DNA from: Flavobacteriales bacterium UBA3364
Lineage (GTDB): Bacteria; Bacteroidota; Bacteroidia; Flavobacteriales_F; PHOS-HE28
Assembly: GCA_002360495.1 (NCBI GenBank)
Contig: DEQO01000042.1
Location: 1-13,720, forward strand
Reading direction: 5' to 3'
Length of the DNA: 13,720 nucleotides
Position 1 is the stretch's first letter; each line of letters opens with the position of its first letter. This document shows, piece by piece, positions 6,533 through 13,715 of this stretch. The translations under genes were made by a program, and so were the position numbers. The notes beneath the pieces are model-generated. The model searched no databases. It worked only from the letters and a program-made list of their open reading frames with translations, and was not told the DNA's origin.

Positions 6533-8500
6533 ATGAAGACACCCCTTCCTGCCATGACACGAGCGACCGGACAGGGTGTGCTCGTGTCCATTGCCCTGTC
6601 ACTTGGGCTTTCGAGCATGGCCGGTACCCCGGCGCGTCCGTTCGGGGCCATCCATGACGTTCGTGTTGAAGGGGAGAACGCCCGTGTTGATCTCGGGCGT
6701 AAAGGCCGGTCCATTGAATTGCTCCAATGTGATGCCTATCCCGGGAGCTTGACCGCCCATGCGCCGACCGTTTGCCATACCGGCGAACCGGTCAACATCG
6801 GTGGGGTCTGGAACAACCCGATCATTCCTCCGGGGTTCCAGGGCTTGTTCCTGCTCACCATTGGGCCTACGCAGGTGATCGTTCAAGGTGCGACGACACC
6901 GGCCTTCAATGTTACCGGTATCGATGTTTACACCATCCACCCCTTGGTGTACGATCCCGCGACCCTGAATTTGGGTGTGTTCACCTTCGGACAGTCCACC
7001 TTGAACGATGTGCATATCCAGCTGCAGCAAGGCGGAGGCACGGCATGCGGAGGTCTGGATATGACCGGCGCCCCCGTTCGGGTCCTGGATTGTTCCCTCC
7101 TATGCGACGCACATTCCGGCACATTGACAACGTCGACGAGCCTGGTATGCACACGTACTGGAGCGGCCGCGTTGGACGCCGTACCGAGCGGTGATACCGT
7201 GGTCCCGGAAGGGTTCAATACCGTCTACCTGGTCTCTTCCGGTAGCACGGCGGTGATCACGTCGGTGGGCAGCGACCCACATTTCGATGTGGTCGGATAC
7301 GGCGATCACACCATCCATACCTTGGTGTACGACCCCACGACTTTCGACCTGGCCGGTATCGCGCCCGGATCGACGACCATCAATGCGTTGAATGCATTGT
7401 TCATACAGGGCGGAGGGTCCGTTTGTGGAGCGCTGGACCTGGCCGGGGTGACCATTGCGGTGGAAAGCTGCCGACCCCAGAACGATGATTGCGCCAACGC
7501 AGCGCAGTTGAACATCAGTGGCGTGGGCGATTGCAACACGAACATCACGCTGGGCGACAACACCTACGCCACTCAGGAGTCCGGCGATGTTCCCTTATGC
7601 GGTGCGGAAGAGGACCAGTTCGCAGACGTATGGTACAGGTTCAATAGTGGCGGGAACACCGAGGTCAGCATCGTTCTGGGCCCGATCTCCATGTCGAATT
7701 GGGCCCTGACCGTTGTGCCCACCTGCGGCGGTAGTGAACTGGCATGTGAGATCGACCCAGCGGTCCCCATCGATGTTCCCACCGTCCCACACACGGAATA
7801 CAGGCTACGGATCTACAGTGTTGCAGGTCTTGGCGGAGGCGGTGCTTTTGCGCTATGTATCACCGGCTCCCAGCCCACATCCGATTGTATCGGTGGATCG
7901 GTCGGACCTGCGGACGAAACCGCACAGGGGAACATCTGCAAGGATGGTGCATCGGACATCCTTGCCTTCGTCACGACTTCACACTCGACGGAACAGTACG
8001 CCTATGTACTCTCCGACCAATCGGATGTCATCGTGTCGTTGATGGCGGACAATTCGATGGATCTCGACGTACTACCCATCGGATCCTATCGGGTATGGGG
8101 CATTTCCTTCAAAGGGGAACTGGAGAACGCGGATCCCGGGGTTCCGGTACAGGAACTTACCAGCACGGGCGCTTGTCTCGATGTTGGTGAGGGTTACTTC
8201 CCGATCGAAGTCGGGGTCTGCACAGGACTTGCACGGAGCGGAGCAGAGCCTTGGAACGTGAACATGGATCAGCGGCACGGAGTGCTGAACGTGGAGTACA
8301 CGGGAAATACGGCAATGGTCTCAGTCGACGTATTGGGCATGGATGGCCGATCGATGGAACAACAACGCACGGTGATGGTCCAGGGCCAGTTCTACGAGAT
8401 GGACCTGGGCCGTAACCTATGCCAGGGTGTTTACACCGTCCTGTTCCGGACCGACGAGCACCGGTATGCCCTTCGCCTGTTCCTTCATCCGCAGCAGTGA
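6533..8500 (+). CDS. Secreted multidomain protein with T9SS type A-like C-terminal sorting tail
   Basis: The chosen ATG at 6533 gives 655 residues beginning with a short polar stretch and a hydrophobic segment ending near SMAGTPA, a plausible signal peptide. The frame is open further upstream to 6350, but those 61 residues do not form a signal peptide. Two repeats of about 120 residues start at Cys66 and Cys191 (CDA-x-x-G-L or similar, each with YDP and G-G-G-x-x-C-G), followed by a middle domain starting NDDCANAAQL, of the type often found in Bacteroidota and Planctomycetota secreted proteins. A third, diverged repeat begins at Cys452 (SVGPADETAQG). The tail (about 574-655) has VDVLGMDGR, MDLGRNLCQGVYTV and a final RYALRLF, fitting the T9SS type A sorting domain that is cleaved during surface attachment. 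Export by T9SS is inferred. The ligand is unknown. It stands alone between the PIN-PhoH gene and the convergent SiaC-like gene. Confidence 0.85.
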   Translation: MKTPLPAMTRATGQGVLVSIALSLGLSSMAGTPARPFGAIHDVRVEGENARVDLGRKGRSIELLQCDAYPGSLTAHAPTVCHTGEPVNIGGVWNNPIIPPGFQGLFLLTIGPTQVIVQGATTPAFNVTGIDVYTIHPLVYDPATLNLGVFTFGQSTLNDVHIQLQQGGGTACGGLDMTGAPVRVLDCSLLCDAHSGTLTTSTSLVCTRTGAAALDAVPSGDTVVPEGFNTVYLVSSGSTAVITSVGSDPHFDVVGYGDHTIHTLVYDPTTFDLAGIAPGSTTINALNALFIQGGGSVCGALDLAGVTIAVESCRPQNDDCANAAQLNISGVGDCNTNITLGDNTYATQESGDVPLCGAEEDQFADVWYRFNSGGNTEVSIVLGPISMSNWALTVVPTCGGSELACEIDPAVPIDVPTVPHTEYRLRIYSVAGLGGGGAFALCITGSQPTSDCIGGSVGPADETAQGNICKDGASDILAFVTTSHSTEQYAYVLSDQSDVIVSLMADNSMDLDVLPIGSYRVWGISFKGELENADPGVPVQELTSTGACLDVGEGYFPIEVGVCTGLARSGAEPWNVNMDQRHGVLNVEYTGNTAMVSVDVLGMDGRSMEQQRTVMVQGQFYEMDLGRNLCQGVYTVLFRTDEHRYALRLFLHPQQ

Positions 8501-8507
8501 CCTGCTC

Positions 8508-8553
8508 CGGACACCTTACCCAAGCGCCTTGGTCATATGCCCCAAGGTGTCCG
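8508..8553. terminator. Inverted repeat between convergent genes, likely bidirectional terminator
   Basis: CGGACACCTT (8508-8517) and AAGGTGTCCG (8544-8553) form a perfect 10-bp stem. The 26-base loop contains a second small hairpin, CCAAG-CGC-CTTGG (8520-8532), and an alternative pairing CCTTGG/CCAAGG. It begins eight bases after the stop of the secreted-protein gene and ends two bases from the stop of the SiaC-like gene. Neither side has a good U-tract, so the terminator role rests on placement and symmetry. Confidence 0.5.
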
Positions 8554-8554
8554 T

Positions 8555-8947
8555 TCAGAACAATTCTTCCACCTCGATGAAGGCGAAGTCGAGCTTGAAC
8601 AAGCTCTGGTAGTCCTTGCCCGTCTCGGCCATTTCCTCGTCACCGGTCTCGTAATGCCAGTTCACTTTCACGTGCTGGCCGCGCTTCGTAACGGCGTCCA
8701 GTCGGCTGAAGATGTTGTAGAAGTGCTTGGAGGAACTGGTGTCCAGGTAATCAAGCTTCATGTTCACGGTGGTCTCTTCCTTGGAATTCCTCAGGTAGTC
8801 CTCCAGCCAGCCGTACACGCGGGAATAGAACTGTTCGGAATTGTGGGGCAATGAGCGACCGATGAACTCCATTACGCCGTTGTCCACGTCGAGATCGATC
8901 TGCGGGGATGTTTCTGTACGGTCGATGTGGAAATGCTTCTCGGGCAT
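8555..8947 (-). CDS. SiaC family regulatory phosphoprotein (DUF1987)
   Basis: The 130-residue protein covers the whole DUF1987/SiaC domain. Family features seen include the N-terminal ID-x-D-x-x-NGVMEFIGRSLP (17-34), then FYSRVYGWLEDYL, MKLDYLDTSSSKHF (63-76), VNWHYE and an acidic C-terminus ending in IEVEELF. In Pseudomonas, SiaC is phosphorylated on a threonine by SiaB, dephosphorylated by SiaA, and controls a diguanylate cyclase and biofilm formation; Thr70 in DTSSS is the likely equivalent site, which is inference. No siaA, siaB or SpoIIE-type gene is next to it. The ATG at 8947 is preceded by a -7-like element at 8964-8971. The same role in this organism is not shown by the sequence. Confidence 0.9.
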   Translation of the reverse strand: MPEKHFHIDRTETSPQIDLDVDNGVMEFIGRSLPHNSEQFYSRVYGWLEDYLRNSKEETTVNMKLDYLDTSSSKHFYNIFSRLDAVTKRGQHVKVNWHYETGDEEMAETGKDYQSLFKLDFAFIEVEELF

Positions 8948-8963
8948 GGGGACATGAATTCCC

Positions 8964-8971
8964 CAAATGTC
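8964..8971 (-). promoter_or_regulatory. Candidate -7 element of the SiaC-like gene
   Basis: On the minus strand the bases read GACATTTG, one mismatch from TAnnTTTG, with TTCG about 20 bases upstream as a weak -33. The ATG follows 16 bases later. A small inverted repeat (GGGGA/TCCCC, 8948-8964) covers the predicted leader. Confidence 0.35.
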
Positions 8972-9029
8972 AAGCGTGCGAACAACGAAAGCGAACGGAG
9001 TGGTGGATGTCGATCAACATCCGGCGGTG

Positions 9030-9059
9030 AAAAAACAAGGCCGGGACATCCCGGCCTTG
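9030..9059 (-). terminator. Rho-independent terminator of the small exported-protein operon
   Basis: On the minus strand, CAAGGCCGGG and CCCGGCCTTG form a perfect 10-bp stem around a 4-base loop (9036-9059), followed at once by six T residues (9035-9030). It starts 19 bases after the stop codon at 9079. This is a textbook intrinsic terminator. Confidence 0.9.
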
Positions 9060-9078
9060 GCTTGTATCAAAAGTGTTC

Positions 9079-9489
9079 CTAGCGGCTGTTGTAGGCCGTG
9101 AGTATCTCCTGGTCGGAAGGGAGTACGATCTCCGGATCGTTCACCCGCCTTACCCAATACATGTACTTGCCGGTACCCTGACAGGCAAAGGCGTTCATGC
9201 TTTCCTTCGGGCCCAACGCGCGTATGGGGAAGGTGCGCCATGTGCCGTTCTTCTCCTGCACGGCCACCTTCACCTCGATCATGTCGGAACAGGAGTTCTG
9301 CAGGTCGATCTGGTAGGTCCCACTGAAGTCGCGCTTGTAGTTCTCCTTGTAGAATTCGCATTTCTCGCAACGCGCGCCCCACTTGCTGGTGGTCTTGGTC
9401 AGGCAATCGGCATAGCTCTGGTCCTGCGCACCGGCCCAAAAGGCGATCAGCAAAAGGATGATCAGAAGGAAGGTCTTCTTCGGGTTCAT
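9079..9489 (-). CDS. Small exported Cys-containing protein, unknown function
   Basis: The ATG at 9489 gives 136 residues with a clear signal peptide: MNPKK, a Leu/Ile-rich core, then WAGA before QDQ (cleavage likely after Ala21). The mature part is about 115 residues with five cysteines (29, 41, 44, 67, 103), including CEKC, and reads as mainly beta-strand with aromatic residues such as KYMYWVRR. The odd number of cysteines means not all can pair within the chain. The frame extends upstream to 9564, but that part is inside the preceding gene and lacks a signal peptide. The start overlaps the stop of the TPR gene (ATGA, 9486-9489), implying translational coupling. It is the last gene before the terminator. 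I do not recognise the family. Confidence 0.8.
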   Translation of the reverse strand: MNPKKTFLLIILLLIAFWAGAQDQSYADCLTKTTSKWGARCEKCEFYKENYKRDFSGTYQIDLQNSCSDMIEVKVAVQEKNGTWRTFPIRALGPKESMNAFACQGTGKYMYWVRRVNDPEIVLPSDQEILTAYNSR

Positions 9490-10022
9490 TTGCAGCGATT
9501 GTTCGTCAGGATGATCTTGGCCTCGGCATTGCCCATGCGCTTGCTCGTGTTCCAGTCCTTGCACGCGGCGGATATGTCACCGGTGGCTTTTCGGGCCCAA
9601 CCGCGGTTGTTGTAGGCTTCTTCGTTCTTCGGGTCGATCGCCAGCACCTTGTTGAAGTCGGCGATGGCCAGTTCGTATTGTCCCAGTTTATTGTAGGCGC
9701 TGCCGCGGCTGGTGTATGCCCAGGTATGGTCGTTCTTGCGCTCGATCACGGCCGAGAAATCCTTCACGGCGAGATCGTATTCGGCGTTCAAGCTGTGGCA
9801 GAACCCACGTTGCAAGAGGGCGTTCACATGGTCCGGTTCATTCTCCAGGACCTGGCCGAAAAGGGCGATCGCAGCGGAATATTCCCCGGATCGATAGGCT
9901 TTTTCACCGGCCTTGTAGAGTTCTTCCATACCGGATCGTGGCGTAGCATCGGCCATGTACTGGGCCGTAGCAAGGGCCGGGCCCCAGAAGAGGATCAATA
10001 CCGGGAATAGCCGTCGGATCAT
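9486..10022 (-). CDS. Exported TPR-repeat protein
   Basis: The protein has 178 residues. It starts with a signal peptide (MIRRLF, hydrophobic core, ALATAQ; cleavage near residue 20). Four TPR-type helix pairs follow at about 32-65, 66-99, 100-133 and 134-167, with typical motifs such as GEYSAAIALFGQVLENEPDH and GQYELAIADFNKVLAIDP. TPR domains hold protein partners, so it is probably a periplasmic scaffold; the partner may be one of the two co-transcribed exported proteins, which is inference. It starts 16 bases after the upstream stop and overlaps the downstream start by four bases. The C-terminal NNRCK has a Cys that could pair with Cys154. Confidence 0.88.
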   Translation of the reverse strand: MIRRLFPVLILFWGPALATAQYMADATPRSGMEELYKAGEKAYRSGEYSAAIALFGQVLENEPDHVNALLQRGFCHSLNAEYDLAVKDFSAVIERKNDHTWAYTSRGSAYNKLGQYELAIADFNKVLAIDPKNEEAYNNRGWARKATGDISAACKDWNTSKRMGNAEAKIILTNNRCK

Positions 10023-10038
10023 ATGCGGTCCATTGATT

Positions 10039-10512
10039 TCAGCGTGTGTTCATACGCGATCCGTCGTTCGGGGTTTCACGCGTCACTTGGACCAATTGCG
10101 CCTGGCTGGTCCGAATAAGGTCCCGTAGGTCCGCCATGGTGCGTTCCCCACCCGCATCGTCCGCGGGACGTGGAAGAGTGGACCGCCCGGTCAACCGGAC
10201 CACGTCCAGCTTGAAGATCTCCTTGGTAAAGCACTGTCCTTTTTCCGAAAGGCACTTGAGCACAACGGCATCTTCCTCCGGGGAGAACGATACCCCGTCC
10301 GGGTCCAATTCCACGAGTGGGGCGATGTCCTGCCTGAAACGGTTGCCATCATCGAAGAAGTCCGCGACAAGCCGCTGGTGGCGGTCGATCTTGAAGGTGA
10401 TCTTGCCCGCGAACGCATCGTTGATCGTGGTCAAGGATGGGGTTTGGGCCGCGGTGTGGGCCGGTATCAGCCCCAGCGTCGCAAGGACCGTGTAGAAATG
10501 CTTGGGTAACAT
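10039..10512 (-). CDS. Exported protein of unknown function, first gene of a three-gene operon
   Basis: The ATG at 10512 gives 157 residues beginning with a signal peptide (MLPKHF, hydrophobic core, AHTAAQ; cleavage near residue 22). Upstream codons in the same frame, back to 10779, overlap the divergent gene and look non-coding. Seen in the mature part are FKIDRHQRLVADFFDDG, FRQDIAPLVELDPDGVSFS and a Cys pair in KCLSEKGQCFTKEIFK; the tail from about 125 is polar and charged. The family is not recognised. A weak -7-like element (minus-strand TACGTATG, 10524-10531, one mismatch) lies 11 bases before the start. It begins 46 bases from the divergent gene at 10559. Confidence 0.75.
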   Translation of the reverse strand: MLPKHFYTVLATLGLIPAHTAAQTPSLTTINDAFAGKITFKIDRHQRLVADFFDDGNRFRQDIAPLVELDPDGVSFSPEEDAVVLKCLSEKGQCFTKEIFKLDVVRLTGRSTLPRPADDAGGERTMADLRDLIRTSQAQLVQVTRETPNDGSRMNTR

Positions 10513-10558
10513 GTTGCGCCATGCATACGTACACGGGGACCACAAGTTCGCTCGTACG

Positions 10559-11728
10559 ATGTCCTCCATTTCCAGGAATCCCTGGTCGGCGTTGGTCCTC
10601 TTCGCTGTTGCACTGCTGCCTTCAGTACTCCTGGGCCAGGGGCGGTTCACCGTGAACGGCCGAATGAAGATCGAAGGGTCGGATCTTTCCGGGGCGCGTG
10701 CCGTGGTGTACAAGAACGGTTCGAAGGAGCGGAGCATCACATCCAACCTGAACAAGTTCTCGCTCGATCTGGACCTCAACGCGGAATACGTCGTCTCCTT
10801 CGAGAAGGAAGGCTACGTTGCGAAGAAGGTATCGTTCAATACCAAGGCACCGGCCGAAGCGATAGCGAACGGGTTCACGCCCTTCGATTTCGCGGTTTCC
10901 CTGTTCAAGCAATACGACGACATCAACATCGTGGTCTTCAACCAACCGGTGGGGATGATCCGGTACGATGACCAGACCGGTGATTTCGACTATGACACCG
11001 ACTACACGAAGTCCATTCAATCCCAGTTGCAGCAGGTACTTGCACAAGTGGAGATAAAACAGAAAGAGGAGGCGGCCACCGCAAAGGCGGCCGAGGCCGC
11101 AGCAGCGGAGGAGGCCAAGGCCAAGGCCAAGGCCGAAGCCGAACTGGCGAAGCAGGAGGCCGCCAAGGCAAAGGCCGATGCGGAAGCCCAGAAACAGGCG
11201 CTGGCGGAAGCCAAAGCGGAAGAGAAACGCCAGGCCGAAGCGAAGAAGGCCGAGAAGCCACCGGTGGTCGTGGAGAAGGTGGTCGAGAAACCCGAACCCA
11301 AACCAAAGGAACGGCCCGCACCGGAACCACCGCTACCCGTTGCACAGGCCACTCCTGTCCGGAACACGCTTTCAAGCAAAGCCAACATCGGCGAGGATGG
11401 GCGCAGGACCATTGCGCCGGTGGTCGTGGAGGAGTCCCCTCGGGTCGCGCCGGCCAAGGCCGTGGTCAAGGAGGAAGAGCGTCCCGCGGAAGAGGATGTT
11501 GTCGCAGATGTCGTGCGCAGCGAGGAGTTGCTCGTTGAGCCTTCCCGTGTGACCGCCATTGTGAAGGTATCCAACGGTGATCATACTGACGAGTACCGGA
11601 AGGTCACGCACAAGTTCGGAGGCCAGTACTACTTCAAGAACGGCGCTACATGCACACGGGAGGTCTTCGAGCGTGAGGCATCTGCGGATCAACTCGCCGG
11701 CGCCACCCCGCGCAGCAAGTTGGATTGA
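10559..11728 (+). CDS. Exported protein with N-terminal beta domain, TolA-like helix and small C-terminal domain
   Basis: The ATG at 10559 gives 389 residues with a signal peptide (MSSISRNP, hydrophobic core to LLGQ). The frame could start at a TTG at 10502, but that would precede the signal sequence. Residues about 28-150 look like a beta-rich domain with GSDLSGARAVVYKNG and EYVVSFEKEGYVAKKVSF, like carboxypeptidase regulatory-type domains of Bacteroidota envelope proteins. Residues about 154-232 are an Ala/Lys/Glu-rich helix, probably coiled coil and encoded partly by the repeated hexamer GGCCAA (11113-11130). A Pro-rich linker follows, then a C-terminal domain (about 331-389) with EYRKVTHKFGGQYYFKNG. 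The layout recalls periplasm-spanning proteins such as TolA, but no TonB/TolA C-terminal domain is recognised. A role in envelope structure is inference. Confidence 0.82.
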   Translation: MSSISRNPWSALVLFAVALLPSVLLGQGRFTVNGRMKIEGSDLSGARAVVYKNGSKERSITSNLNKFSLDLDLNAEYVVSFEKEGYVAKKVSFNTKAPAEAIANGFTPFDFAVSLFKQYDDINIVVFNQPVGMIRYDDQTGDFDYDTDYTKSIQSQLQQVLAQVEIKQKEEAATAKAAEAAAAEEAKAKAKAEAELAKQEAAKAKADAEAQKQALAEAKAEEKRQAEAKKAEKPPVVVEKVVEKPEPKPKERPAPEPPLPVAQATPVRNTLSSKANIGEDGRRTIAPVVVEESPRVAPAKAVVKEEERPAEEDVVADVVRSEELLVEPSRVTAIVKVSNGDHTDEYRKVTHKFGGQYYFKNGATCTREVFEREASADQLAGATPRSKLD

Positions 11729-11752
11729 CCCCTAGCAGTCCTGGTATTTTTG
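11724..11752 (+). promoter_or_regulatory. Bacteroidota promoter of vsr
   Basis: TATTTTTG at 11745-11752 matches TAnnTTTG exactly. ATTG at 11724-11727 (17-base gap) or GTTG at 11719-11722 (22-base gap) could be the -33 element. The expected transcription start falls at about 11756-11758, on the GTG start codon of vsr. Confidence 0.6.
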
Positions 11753-11756
11753 TATC

Positions 11757-12197
11757 GTGTCAAAGACCTATTTACGGGATGGTCGCGCGCCAATTCCAAA
11801 GGATGCGCGGACCAGTGCCTTGATGAGCAGGATCCGTGGCAGCAACACAGGTCCGGAAAAGGCCCTGCGAGCGGCACTTTCAGCCGAAGGCATCAAAGGA
11901 TACCGCCTCAACTACGCGAAGGCGCCCGGTCGTCCTGATGTTGCGTTCGTAGGACGTAAGGTCGCCTTGTTCGTGCATGGCTGTTTCTGGCACGGCTGCC
12001 CGCACTGCCAGCCCCAGCGACCGAAGACCAACCGCACGTTCTGGCGTGAGAAACTCGATCGCAACAAGGCCCGTGATCGACGCAAGGTGCGCGAATTGCG
12101 CAAGGCAGGTTGGCGCGTGACCACCATATGGGAATGCCGTTTGCGCGAACGACCGATGGTGCAAGTGCAGCGCGTTGTGCGCGCGCTTGATGGCTAG
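11757..12197 (+). CDS. vsr: Very short patch repair endonuclease (Vsr)
   Basis: The 146-residue protein is a full-length Vsr, the nuclease that nicks next to T:G mismatches arising from 5-methylcytosine deamination. Key residues by comparison with E. coli Vsr are catalytic Asp61 in PGRPDVAF, His79 in HGCFWHGC, Asp107 in ARDRRK, and zinc ligands including Cys76, Cys84 and Cys127 in TTIWEC. The N-terminus RDGRAPIPKDARTSALMSRIRG (split here as RDGRAPIPKD and ARTSALMSRIRG) belongs to the Vsr fold start, so the GTG at 11757 is preferred over the internal ATG at 11823. No DNA cytosine methyltransferase gene adjoins it in this window, unlike many vsr loci. The -7 element ends four bases before the GTG, suggesting a leaderless mRNA. 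Its stop overlaps the stop of the convergent gene. Confidence 0.95.
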   Translation: MSKTYLRDGRAPIPKDARTSALMSRIRGSNTGPEKALRAALSAEGIKGYRLNYAKAPGRPDVAFVGRKVALFVHGCFWHGCPHCQPQRPKTNRTFWREKLDRNKARDRRKVRELRKAGWRVTTIWECRLRERPMVQVQRVVRALDG

Positions 12198-12520
12198 GGC
12201 TTCTTGTTGCCGAACAGGCGACCGAAGAACCGCTTCTCGAACGCCCAGAAGAACTTGAACTGGCCGAACAGTGCCCCGTATACGAGCAGGAAGAGGTTGT
12301 AGATGGGCAGGATCAGCACGTAGTAACCGATGGTGAAAGCGATGGGTTGCTCGCCATCATCACCGGAGGCCCAGGCTACGACCGGCCGCTTCAAGAACAT
12401 CACCGTGAATCCCGTACAGGCGAATACCAACAGGATGATCAGCACCCGTGATGGCTTCACGCCCCAACGCTGTGCAAGGCGTTGCATCCAACCATCCGCA
12501 GGGGCTCCGTGCTCCGCCAT
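12194..12520 (-). CDS. Small membrane protein, DUF6787-like
   Basis: The ATG at 12520 gives 108 residues; an internal ATG at 12487 (MQRLAQRWGV) would give 97 and is equally possible, while the longest frame (from 12595) overlaps the upstream lipoprotein gene. Two hydrophobic segments are seen: VLIILLVFACTGFTVMFL and IAFTIGYYVLILPIYNLFLL, with a Gly/Gln-Phe motif (GALFGQFKFFWAFEKRFFG) near the basic C-terminus. The pattern RWGV, then two helices, then GQFKFF fits a small Bacteroidota family of unknown function sometimes labelled diacylglyceryl transferase; I see no catalytic evidence for that label. It follows the TolB-like gene after a gap of 62 bases and may be co-transcribed with it. Confidence 0.72.
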   Translation of the reverse strand: MAEHGAPADGWMQRLAQRWGVKPSRVLIILLVFACTGFTVMFLKRPVVAWASGDDGEQPIAFTIGYYVLILPIYNLFLLVYGALFGQFKFFWAFEKRFFGRLFGNKKP

Positions 12521-12582
12521 TCCGGGCGCGAAGATCGGACCGGGAGCGATCGCTACAGCATGACTTATTCGACAAGTGTGGA

Positions 12583-13689
12583 TCAATCCTGCCACTCGGC
12601 CAGGAAGAGGTTGGTTTCCCGGGTGCCGCCATTGGCCCTGTTGCTGCTGAAGACAAGGTATTTGCCGTCGGGACTGAACACGGGGAACGCGTCGAACTGA
12701 TCGCTGAAGCTCACTTGTTCCAAGCCGGTGCCATCCACATTGATCAGGTAGAGGGTGAACGGGAACCCACGCTTCGCCGTGTGGTTGCTCGCGAAAATGA
12801 TCTTCTTACCGCTGTGGTGCCAGAACGGTGCCCAGTTGGCCTGGCCCAGGTCGGTGATCTTCTTCGCCTCGCTGCCATCGGCATTGGCCACATAGAGTTC
12901 CATGTTCGTCGGCATCACCAAACCCTCCTTCAACAACTGCCTGTACTCGGCCTCTTCCTCGGGGGTCTTCATGCGGCTCGCACGCCATAACAACTTCGTC
13001 CCATCGGGGCTGAAGAATGCTCCGCCATCGTATCCGAGCGTATTCGTGACCCGCTTTACATCGCTGCCATCGATGTTCATGGTGTACAGGTCCATGTCGC
13101 CATCGCGCATGCTGGTGAACACGATGCGATCGCCTTTTGGTGAAACGGTCGCTTCCGCATCATATCCAGGTGTATTGGTCAACTGTCGGCGTATGTTCCC
13201 TTGCAGGTCGCTCACGTGGATATCGAAGCTCGGATAGATGGGCCATACGTACTTGCCGTCGCTCCTTCGCTCGGGGTGGGCCGGGCAGGCGGCATTGTCA
13301 ACGTGTGTGCTCCCGAAGAGGACCAGGCTGTCACCCGGCAGGAAATAGCTGCACGTGGTGCGACCTCCGTTGATGCTGATCTTCTTCGGTGGGCCGGCCT
13401 TCAGGTCGTCCGTGAAAGGGTTGAACACATAGATCTGGTCGCAACTCTCGCCCCACGCCGGGTTGTTCGACTGGAACACCAAGCGGTCACCACCGAAACT
13501 CCAGTAGGCTTCCGCATTGTCGCCTCCGAAGGTGAGCTTCTTCAAGGTCTTGAAGTGCTTTTCACCCTCGGCGATCAGGGTGTCCTTTACCACGACCTGG
13601 TCCGTACCCACCTTCTCGCTTTGAGCTGGCGTATCCGAGGTTGAACAAGCGAGGGCAAAAAGCGGGAGGAATGCGATCGTGCGCGTCAT
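12583..13689 (-). CDS. TolB-like beta-propeller lipoprotein (PD40 repeats)
   Basis: The 368-residue protein starts with a lipoprotein signal (MTRTIAFLPLFALAC; lipobox LALAC, lipidated Cys15). The rest is a beta-propeller of PD40/WD40-like blades. Repeats seen are WSFGGDRLVFQSN (63-75), VSPKGDRIVFTS (about 178), FSPDGTKLLWRAS (about 223), WHHSGKKIIFASN (about 288) and FSPDGKYLVFSSN (about 338); several are followed by blade partners such as DLYTMNIDGSDVKRVT. PD40 propellers occur in TolB and in secreted peptide or sugar-binding proteins; no enzyme domain is fused here, so a binding or sensing role is inferred. ATG 13689 is set by the lipobox spacing. Confidence 0.9.
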   Translation of the reverse strand: MTRTIAFLPLFALACSTSDTPAQSEKVGTDQVVVKDTLIAEGEKHFKTLKKLTFGGDNAEAYWSFGGDRLVFQSNNPAWGESCDQIYVFNPFTDDLKAGPPKKISINGGRTTCSYFLPGDSLVLFGSTHVDNAACPAHPERRSDGKYVWPIYPSFDIHVSDLQGNIRRQLTNTPGYDAEATVSPKGDRIVFTSMRDGDMDLYTMNIDGSDVKRVTNTLGYDGGAFFSPDGTKLLWRASRMKTPEEEAEYRQLLKEGLVMPTNMELYVANADGSEAKKITDLGQANWAPFWHHSGKKIIFASNHTAKRGFPFTLYLINVDGTGLEQVSFSDQFDAFPVFSPDGKYLVFSSNRANGGTRETNLFLAEWQD

Positions 13690-13707
13690 GATCTGTCGAA
13701 GAGGACG

Positions 13708-13715
13708 CGAAACTA
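13708..13715 (-). promoter_or_regulatory. Candidate -7 element of the TolB-like gene
   Basis: Minus-strand TAGTTTCG has one mismatch from TAnnTTTG and lies 18 bases before the ATG at 13689, the same spacing range as at the PIN-PhoH and SiaC-like genes. The -33 region is beyond the window edge. Confidence 0.3.

Noticed and set aside
11017..11574. A 185-codon minus-strand frame rich in Ser and Ala
   Set aside because: It is the complement of the Ala/Lys/Glu helix of the exported TolA-like protein; low complexity explains the long open frame.
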